This document shows positions 56,713 to 64,000 of a stretch of 64,000 bases of DNA, in pieces (within the stretch, counting starts at the first letter, position 1; each line of letters begins with the position of its first letter). The DNA comes from Aphelenchoides besseyi (Eukaryota > Nematoda > Chromadorea > Rhabditida > Aphelenchoididae). The DNA is taken from the NCBI GenBank assembly GCA_024699855.1, contig JAMPIQ010000001.1:4216001-4280000 (forward strand), written 5' to 3'. A program made the translations under genes and the position numbers. Below the pieces are notes generated by a model that saw only the letters and a program-made list of their open reading frames with translations, was not told the DNA's origin and did no database searches.

Positions 56713-58158
56713 ATGCTTTTGGTTTTTGTTGGGTTTGGAGTTGCAACGATGATCGCGTACTTGCTTTTTATGCGTGGAAATGAGAACGAGACGGTGAAGA
56801 AAGTGAAGGAAAGAGCGAAGAGTGCCAAGGAGACGGTTGTGAAGAAAGGAAAAGAAGCGAAAGAGAAGGCCATTGAAGTGAAGGATGAGATCAAGGAGAA
56901 GGCTGGTGAAGTGAAAGAGAAAGCAGGCGAAGTCAAAGAAAAGATCAAGGACAAGGCCGAAGATGTCAAAGAACAAGTCGAGAAGAAAAGTGAGGATGTC
57001 AAAGAGAAGATGGAAACGAAAGCTGAAGATGTGAAGGAGAAGACACAAAATGTCAAGGAAACGGTCAAAGAAAAGGCTCAAGATATCAAGGAAAAAGCTG
57101 GTGAACAAGCCGAGAAAGCAAAAGAGAAAGCGACCGATCAAGTTGGAGCTCCGTTGACTTCTGCAGTTGGAAATGAGGTAAATGAGAATCGAATGACTAT
57201 CCACTTTCTATTTCAGGCCAAGAAGGAAGAACCGCGTCCGATTCAAGTCATCACCCTTGGTTTGGGTTCAGAGAACGAGGCTCCGGGTCAAGTTCAAAAC
57301 ACGATTGTTCCAGTAAGTTATAAGCATCAGAACTCTATTCATGTCTTTTTAGGTTCCGGATCAACTCACTCAATCCCCATCGAAGGATGTTGCAACCGCT
57401 CGTGAGATTTCAGCACGCGCTCAAGCCGTCAGTTCTGTTTAAAAATTTTCAACTAATCAGTGTGTTCAGATTGATGATCAAACATCGAGCAAAGACGTTC
57501 AAACGGCTCGTGAACCGTCTATTCGTGAACCGGCTGCTGGTGGAGCATCGCCGTCGACCGACGTTGCTACAGCTCGTGAGCCATCAGTTGGTCTTGGGGT
57601 CTTTGCCAATCAAGTAAGCTACAAAATTAATTTCCTCATTTATGAAAAATAGGAAAAGCCATCGACTTTGTTGGACAATAAGCCAAGTGAAGACGTAGCG
57701 ACCGCTCATGCGATCACCGATCGTTCTGCTGCTGTGGTTGCTGAGGCTCAAGCTGAAGGCAAGAAAGAGGAGGCGCTTCAGAAACCCAAGGACGAGTCGC
57801 TTCGCACCGATGTCACACAAAAAGGCGAGCCGTCGTTGCAACTCGATGTCACTCAAAAGCCGTCGGATCCGGTTGTTGCTGAGTGAGTTAAGAACACAAA
57901 CCATAATAGAAATCGTTTGTTTAGGAAAGCGGACAAGAAGTCTAGCAAGAGCGATCATGAAAAGAAAAAGAAGAAACGCAAGAAACACAAGCACAGCAAG
58001 AGTGAGATTTCGTACTAACGACACTCAATCTACGGTTAATTTCAGGTTCCAATCGTGAATCTGGAGAGAAGAAGAAATCAAAGAAAAAGAAGTCGAAGCG
58101 CTCGAAGAAGAGCGATGCATCGGCTTCCAGTGGATCGAGCAATCAACCGGCCGTCTAA
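56713..58158 (+). CDS. Membrane-anchored LEA-like (group 3) protein with Lys-rich tail
   Basis: Exons 56713-57177, 57217-57312, 57353-57427, 57470-57613, 57653-57882, 57925-58001, 58046-58158. The N-terminus is one membrane helix (MLLVFVGFGVATMIAYLLF). About 120 residues of imperfect 11-residue amphipathic repeats follow (KEKAGEVKEK, KAEDVKEQVEKKSEDVKEK), as in group 3 LEA proteins, then TAREPS-type repeats (DVATARE, DVQTARE, DVATAHA) and a Lys/Ser tail (KKKKKRKKHKHSK). LEA proteins protect membranes and proteins during drying; a membrane anchor plus nuclear-signal-like tail is unusual. The 11-mer pattern also suits an apolipoprotein-like membrane-binding helix. AATAAA at about 58196. Confidence 0.7.
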
Positions 58159-58721
58159 GATTTTCGTTTTTGCTATGAAAGAGTTAGGAATCCGTGAAAT
58201 AAAAATCTGATGAAAAAGTGTGTTTGATTGCAATCAGAGATTATAGAGATCTTCTTGGTGTTTTCATAACACTTCAGGTTGTAATGTAACCATCAGTTTC
58301 AGTCGATTAATTCCAATGAATGTTCTAATGACGACCATAATAAAATGAACGTGTCATTGCAAATACTTGGATGAGTGTAAACAATCGTTCATCAAAAGCT
58401 TTGCTACAAACAAGCTTCCAGACACACCATTTCGTTGTTTCTACTTCTTTTTCTGTCCATTTTTGTGCTAAAAAAACGAAAATTTTATGGAAAGGTTTCG
58501 AAAGAGAATAAAGGAGAGCAATTAGCTTACGGTTGATTTGAGACGGGAGGCCGAAAGATTGCGGCCAAGTGGTCAAAATAAAAAGTGGAGAGTGTTGCGT
58601 GGTCATTTCTGGGCACTTGGTCGACGTTTAGTTTTAGTGCAGTAGTGGCTTTGCTTTAAAAAAGCAAAATGTTACGTATACAACTTATTTGCTAATCGTT
58701 CACCAATCAATTCACATCATC
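58159..58721. other. Intergenic region
   Basis: No gene recognised. A 93-codon minus frame (58606-58325) lacks supporting splice or start context. Confidence 0.4.
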
Positions 58722-60884
58722 ATGGTAACTCCCGACTTTCCGGTCAACATCATGGCTGATCCACGGGTATTTCGCGGCTCAGTTGCCGCTCGGCAACGTG
58801 AAGAAGTCTTGCGACTTCGACAGGTGAGTTTTTGATTAAACACTTCCTTGGGTATCTGAGGTGTATCAAGTTTCAATGTCGTTGTTTCATCTTTGATTGC
58901 TGAAATAATTCGTACAACGCATTGACGTAAAGCTTTGTCAGTCGGCTCATCTCGTCGTTGACTAACACGTTGTTTGACGAGTGAATTGAAAGCTCGGAGG
59001 AATATGAAGGCGACGGAAGCGGATTGCCGCCTCTTAATGCTTTAATCGTATCTTTTGGCGGATTACACACGTTCATTTACAGGAAATGGCTACGCGTGAA
59101 GCCGAAGAACGCTATAGAGCTGGAGTCGTAAGAAGTGAGTCGGAGTTTTAATCATCGTGCAAGTCGAATTACAAGACCTGTGTTTAAGATCGTCTCAATT
59201 TGGCGTTGGGAACAGCAAAAATCATGGGTGGTGCGGGTGATGCTTCACCGTCAGGTAAATTCCATCGAATTTCTACTTATTAACACTTGTACAGCGATTC
59301 CAATCGGTAGGAGATTTGCTCGATTGAACGGTCCAGTCGGTCGTCATGCGTACGAAGCAACAACTGGAGTTTTCTCGCCCACAGCGTTGGAATTATTGCA
59401 TAACATTGACGCCAAGATGCCGCCAATCGTTCTAACTGTTGGCGAAATAGCCGAGAAAAAGCGTCAAGGAACTGCTGGATCACAACGTTCGCATTATTCG
59501 GATGGTGGTAAAAGTGCGATATCAAAAGTTGTTGCCAGTGCTCATTTAAGTCGTCATAGTGCAAGTGCTGAATCACTTCTGTTACCTGAATTGCCGTCAA
59601 AATCGAATCTTGAAGCTCCAACACCATTTCGAAGCGTTCGATTTCAACCCTTTCGACCGGGAGGTGGTCCGCTTCGAGCAAGTAAGCAATCAGATAGAAA
59701 GTTTTCTTAATTCTTGAGTGTATTTAGGTCCTGCTCCAAGTGCTCAGTTACATGGCACCGGTGTAATGTCAACAAAATCAAATGTTCCTCAATTGCCACG
59801 TTTTCCTACTAAACGTGGTGTTGCGGGTGGTGGAGCAATTTCAAGTCGTCGTTTTGGTCAATTCGGAGTACATAAACACAAATCGATGTTGGCACGAGCT
59901 GATCAAGGAATTCCAACATCACTCGGCAGTAACACTCAAATGTTTCCAAGACACACTAAACAGTGGTCCGAATTGCCCGATGCCGCTAATCCTCCACCAA
60001 CAGCGACGGGACCTGTTTATTTTATGCACGAAAGCTGTCAAACTGATGAGATGCTTGTTTTCAATGAGGCATTCGAGCCGCTGATTCGCGAAATGGTTAG
60101 CGGTGCAAGTAAGTCATTTCCATTAAATACCGTAAGTTTATTTGGTCATTTTAGTTGCTGATGCTCAACGTTCGCTGTTGGAAGAAGATCAACTGAAACA
60201 AATGGAACAACAGAATCGCGAACTTCTTCGAATCGTCGTGGCAGAGAAACAACGAAACACCGAACTTTCTCAAAACATCGAACAGCAAACCGTACAGAAA
60301 CAAACGTTGGAAAAAGAGAAACAAAGTGCCGCGTATTTGTTGGATGCAATTGAGTGCAAAAAAGTGGCCGATGATACGGTACACGATTTGACAGATAAGT
60401 GTCTAAATCGTCTAATGGATCGGGCAATGATTCGTGATGACAAGTTCACAAAAGACGTTGCTGCCGATACACGACAATTGGAAAAAGACGGCGATCAATT
60501 TCAACGTGCAATCGAAGGTCGATTGTGTTAAAAGATGTGATTAGATTTGTTTCTTTTTAGAAATTGAACGCGACTTCTTTCCTTACGTTTATCAACAAGC
60601 AGAACGCGTTTTCGTTCATCGACTTGCTGATTCGTTTTTGAAAGACGGTAATCGAAGACTAGTAGTCATTTGAATACTCTCGTATACTTTCAGCGTTGTT
60701 TGCCAACAATCAAAGTTTCCGTGCTGAGGCTCACGAACGTTTAAACGAAAAGATTGCCGAATACAATCGACTATTACGCAAAACACGACCCGGTCAACAA
60801 ACCGCCCCGTTGAGACGGATGTTAAGTGGAGTCATCGATTCACCGGAAGTTGAAGTTATGAAAGAAATCTTGGGACCGATTTGA
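58722..60884 (+). CDS. Radial spoke protein 3 (RSPH3)-like protein
   Basis: Exons 58722-58823, 59083-59134, 59189-59254, 59295-59681, 59728-60108, 60155-60517, 60561-60647, 60694-60884 join in phase. ATG 58722 or the in-frame ATG 58752 starts it. The N-terminal half is basic and low in structure. From ESCQTDEMLVFNEAFEPLIR the sequence resembles the RSPH3 core: a QTD motif, then a conserved acidic segment and a long coiled coil (LLEEDQLKQMEQQNRELLRI), ending with EIERDFFPYVYQQ, where RSPH3 has E-(I/V)-E-x-x-F-x-P-(W/Y). RSPH3 is an A-kinase anchor in axonemal radial spokes. Most nematodes lack motile cilia, so a role elsewhere or a different coiled-coil family is possible. Intron 1 is unusually long (259 bp). 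Confidence 0.5.
58873..59076 (-). CDS. Possible nested gene inside an intron, 67 codons
   Basis: Antisense frame within intron 1 (58824-59082) of the RSPH3-like gene: MNVCNPPKDTIKALRGGNPL..., a Ser-rich middle, and DEMSRLTKLYVNALYELFQQ near the end. It has an ATG, balanced composition and fills an intron five times longer than its neighbours. No family recognised and no promoter seen. Confidence 0.3.
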   Translation of the reverse strand: MNVCNPPKDTIKALRGGNPLPSPSYSSELSIHSSNNVLVNDEMSRLTKLYVNALYELFQQSKMKQRH

Positions 60885-61038
60885 TGTCAATTGTGTGTTT
60901 ACATAAAATATAAACTTTTTTGAACATGTCAAAGAACTTCACTTTCACTGCACATCGCTTTTAAACTTCGTGAGCAAACATTTCATTTCTCTCTTATTTT
61001 CATTGGCGTCCAACGATTTGGGTCAACGAGTGCCGTGT

Positions 61039-62142
61039 ATGCGCAAGAATGAGAAGATGAGTATGTTTGAATCTTCAGAACTTCTTGGAATGCTGTGTTT
61101 GACTAATCTAAACGTCGCATTGCTCGTAATTACAGTCGGTTTGTTCGCTTGCCCTAAACGATCTTAATCCCGTGAATTGTAGTTTTTGGCACAAAAGCGG
61201 AGATTGACGATTTGAATCAACTCTTCAACGGACAGAACTCGATAACCGACGTTGGAATTCAGTTTCTAGATGGTCTAATAAAGCTGGGAGAGATAGAACT
61301 TGCTAAAGGAGCTTTTAAGACACAACTCGAACTTCTTCAGCGAGTTCATCCAGAAAAAGTTGGTTTGCTATTGAGACGACTGCTAGCTAAGAACATTGTT
61401 TTAATACAAGAATTACGAAAAGATTCCGGTCGAGCTACTTGCCGCCGAAGCGTTGCAACGTCAATTGGAGCACGGAAGATCTCTGCCCAAATCCGGAAAC
61501 AAACTTTTGGACATGTTGAACGCAAATGGACTTCAATTGCGTCCAATCAATAAAATTGAAAGCGCATTGAGAATTCACGTCCAACCATCGGTTCCAACGA
61601 CTACGCAGTCAGCAGTTGAGGTTTGAACAAGAACAAGGTCTTAGATTAACACGCTCATCATCAGATTGGAAAGCAAATGTTCGAACGAGTACAACGACAT
61701 TTGTTACCGGGTATTGTCGGGAGTATAATCAAACATCATCAGTTGTTAACAACAACAAGTTATCCAACAACGACACAACAAAAAGAAAACATTATTGATT
61801 TCCCTAAAACCACAACTGAAGAAGTAATTAAGGTTTGTCCACAGTTTACATACAATGATCGTACTTTAATTTCAGAGCTCCAATTCAACGCACTTTGATC
61901 TTCGAATCCAACCGCTTCCTCCAGATCGACAACAACCAACAATAGAAATCGAACCCAAACGTCCGCGCGGTTATTCGCCTTATTTCTCAACGGATGACAC
62001 GGTCGTTGTAGTGAATGGAAGCGTTGAAAACGAGATGTCTGGTGAAACAACGAGCAATGAAGATGCCAGTGAACTTATGGAGCCCTACGAGAAACCTAAA
62101 CGACGCAATGCGCTTCTTCGACGTTTTGTTTTCTCAAAATAA
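61039..62142 (+). CDS. Unrecognised protein with N-terminal hydrophobic segment and helical core
   Basis: Exons to 61358, 61411-61620, 61665-61832 and 61876-62142 join in phase. The 5' part is uncertain: ATG 61039 leads into a hydrophobic segment (CLTNLNVALLVITVGLF), but the junction to IDDLNQLFNGQNSITDVGIQ near 61200 is not fixed. The core looks like helical repeats (LDGLIKLGEIELAKGAFKTQ, LLAAEALQRQLEHGRSLP). A basic Thr/Ser/Pro-rich tail ends RRNALLRRFVFSK. A GTTGGT donor at 61359, also used in the ADAM10 gene, is needed to keep the frame. Confidence 0.6.
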
Positions 62143-62282
62143 GCAACTTTGATAGCCATTTATCCAAACAATCTCATGTTTGTCGATTGAATTGTTTAAG
62201 TAAAACAAAACTGAAAAAGAGCTATAACAATTTGTGAACTCTGTAACATTCAAATGTAAATGTGAACAACAAGAAGAAGCAA

Positions 62283-63630
62283 TCAGTTCTTATCTTGCGG
62301 ATACTCCACGGTCAACTCTCGACGAATTGTGTCCAAAATTTCGTGGACTTTGATACTCGTGCTCAACGAATAAACATCACTTTCGATTTCGTCTGTAAAC
62401 CTAATCTTATTAATAAAAGCCACTGATCAGAAACAGTTTTTGATTTTGTCATAAACGTGATCTGCTTCCAAATGAAGTCCATCGCTATTGAATGGACGAT
62501 TCGCGGGATTTTCAGTGGGAAATTCCAATGTTTCTCGTTTTCCGTTGAAATCTCCCGTTATTTTTGTGCATTTTTCTGCACACCAGAACACTTCAGGAAT
62601 CTAAAATTCACAAATATAGCTGAACAATATTTCAACTGCAGTTCACTTGTTTTGTCCGTTTTCAAATGAAACAAAAGCCGAGCAAGGTGTGAAATTATTG
62701 CTGTTGAAGTAAATGACGCTGTGACGATCATCAGTGAACCGAAGAGTAATGTTCGCATATTTTTCGATACCTGAACTTTCATTTAATCCAAAGATCTTTC
62801 ATATCGTTCACCTTTTTCATCCTTTTCGCCAACAACGTGTATTGACGATGGACTTTCGTTTTCAAAAACGTGCAGCGTAGTTGCAATGCAATACACGACA
62901 ATATCGGTTATCGGACCTTAAAATGACATAATTGTAAACAAAAGCGCCTAACTTACTTTCACCATGTTCCAAAACCCGACGAGATGAAGGCTAAACTTCT
63001 GAGTTCGTAAGTTTGAAAGTAAAACAAACCAAATTGATACCGAAGTTGCAATGAAATAGTTTGACTTTTCCCAATTCTTTGGATTTTGTTATCTCTTGAA
63101 CTTTGGACCATACGGGAAGAAATAGCGTACACATTGCCTAAAATCAGAAGATTAATTGAAGTCCACAAAACAACATGACCTCCATTACAAATTTATTCAT
63201 TTCATGCGCTTTTTCCACGATTTCTTTGACCTCACGGCTATTCACTCCCATCGCTTTTTCGACAAGAACATGCTTCCTGGCGTCCAACGACTTGATCGTC
63301 CATTCCAAGTGCATGTGATTCAAAAGTGCAATATAAACGATGTCTAAGACCAGTGAATGAAATTGCTTTAAGAACCTACCTATGTTATCGTCTTTGATTA
63401 ACTCCGCATAACTTCCGTATGCTTTCGCATCGTCCAGTTTTTGGTTTTTGACGAATTCATTTGCTCTTTCGAGGGAGCTTGCGGCAACAGCAACGACCTT
63501 AAACCAAACGTTGTCTCAAAACCATTAAACTTACCTTATTTTTCCGTTTGCAATATTGATTCATAGATCGGACGAACTCATTTGCTATGGAACCACAGCC
63601 AATTACTCCCCATTTTAGTTCAATGGTCAT
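62283..63630 (-). CDS. DHDH: Gfo/Idh/MocA-family oxidoreductase, dihydrodiol dehydrogenase type
   Basis: Minus exons 63630-63535, 63497-63380, 63343-63180, 63137-63030, 62990-62957, 62916-62812, 62770-62673, 62600-62435, 62392-62283. The N-terminal Rossmann motif is WGVIGCGSIANEFVRS. VVAVAASSLERANEFV, AYGSYAELIKDDNIDIVYIA and the conserved HVLVEKAMGVN (E-K-(P/A) catalytic-region signature) follow. The end VEYPQDKN matches dimeric dihydrodiol dehydrogenases. The family reduces or oxidises sugars and dihydrodiols with NADP(H). VEKAMG replaces the usual CEKPTG. The donors at 62671 (GTTTCA) and 62433 (GTTTCT) are weak but fixed by phase. Confidence 0.85.
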
Positions 63631-64000
63631 TGCCGAACTCACGAGCAATTTGTTCAAAAAGAACTCGTTGTTTTTTGGTCACGTCTATTGCTCCGTTCGT
63701 TCGCTCGTTGTTTTCATTTCCCCGAGAACAGATGCTCTTAACAAAAACAAAAATGTTTGCAATAACGTGTCGGCAATAAACAATCGATTTTTTTCAAACT
63801 GAAACTAGGATTTGAAATCAAAGTTCACTGAGCGGAAACGTCCAATTAAGCAATAAGTTTACAAGACAGATGTTTCGCTAATTACTAAATTCAGAAGTGC
63901 CGATTAGAACGAGCAAACTGAAGCTTACATAAGAAGCGAGTTTAGTGAATTAAATTTGTTCAGTTCTGTGATTTTATTTCTGTGAAACAACATCATTGAA
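63631..64000. other. Upstream flank of the oxidoreductase gene
   Basis: No feature recognised; probably its promoter. Confidence 0.35.

Overview
The window is from a nematode that I cannot place in a clade. Two gene families point there: a cuticle collagen (17.3-18.1 kb, nematode N-terminal membrane segment, CCTCQ followed by Gly-X-Y) and a secreted transthyretin-like protein (18.3-18.7 kb). Introns of about 37-60 bp with short T-rich ...TTTAG/TTTCAG acceptors fit. Two ATGs (CK2alpha, LTA4H) lie about 10 bp after an acceptor, as expected for 5'UTR introns or spliced-leader sites.

Left part (1-21 kb): compact conserved genes. In order they are the 3' half of a giant repeat protein ending in a protein 4.1-like C-terminal domain; an ADAM10-type metalloprotease; casein kinase 2 alpha; leukotriene A4 hydrolase-type M1 aminopeptidase; cuticle collagen (minus); transthyretin-like protein (minus); and an unrecognised gene split by a 664-bp inverted-repeat insertion carrying two opposed tRNA-like heads. 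The collagen and transthyretin-like models each need an in-frame stop to be passed, and the collagen has a GG donor, so these may be decaying.

Middle part (21-53 kb): a transposon-rich block. A truncated DUF4817-type mariner-like relic and a frameshifted Helitron (22.6-25.85 kb) come first. Then a 5.7-kb segment (27,442-33,187) recurs in inverted orientation at 47,409-53,154, nearly identical, around a 14.2-kb spacer. The left arm begins inside an otherwise intact host gene, so the right arm looks like the new copy. Its outer edge truncates another gene. The spacer holds a BEL/Pao element with an env-position ORF (34.8-41.5 kb) and a Gypsy element with a mutated reverse transcriptase active site (41.8-45.7 kb), both on the minus strand. 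No LTR pair was visible for either.

Scattered through this block are five loci (six with the duplicated arm) of a tiny three-exon gene family. The start codon is split by the first intron (AT|G), exon 2 is charged and coiled-coil-like, and exon 3 is a hydrophobic helix with a short tail. I do not recognise the family; it sits beside Helitron debris and is the best candidate for something undescribed. One copy adjoins a 291-bp displaced copy of the 3' end of CK2alpha.

Right part (53-64 kb): ordinary genes again. These are the truncated leucine-rich gene, an SH2-like protein (minus), a coiled-coil protein (minus), a membrane-anchored LEA-like protein, a protein resembling radial-spoke protein 3, an unrecognised Ser/Thr-rich protein, and a dihydrodiol dehydrogenase-type oxidoreductase (minus). 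Exon models come from reading splice signals and protein continuity by eye. No database search was run.
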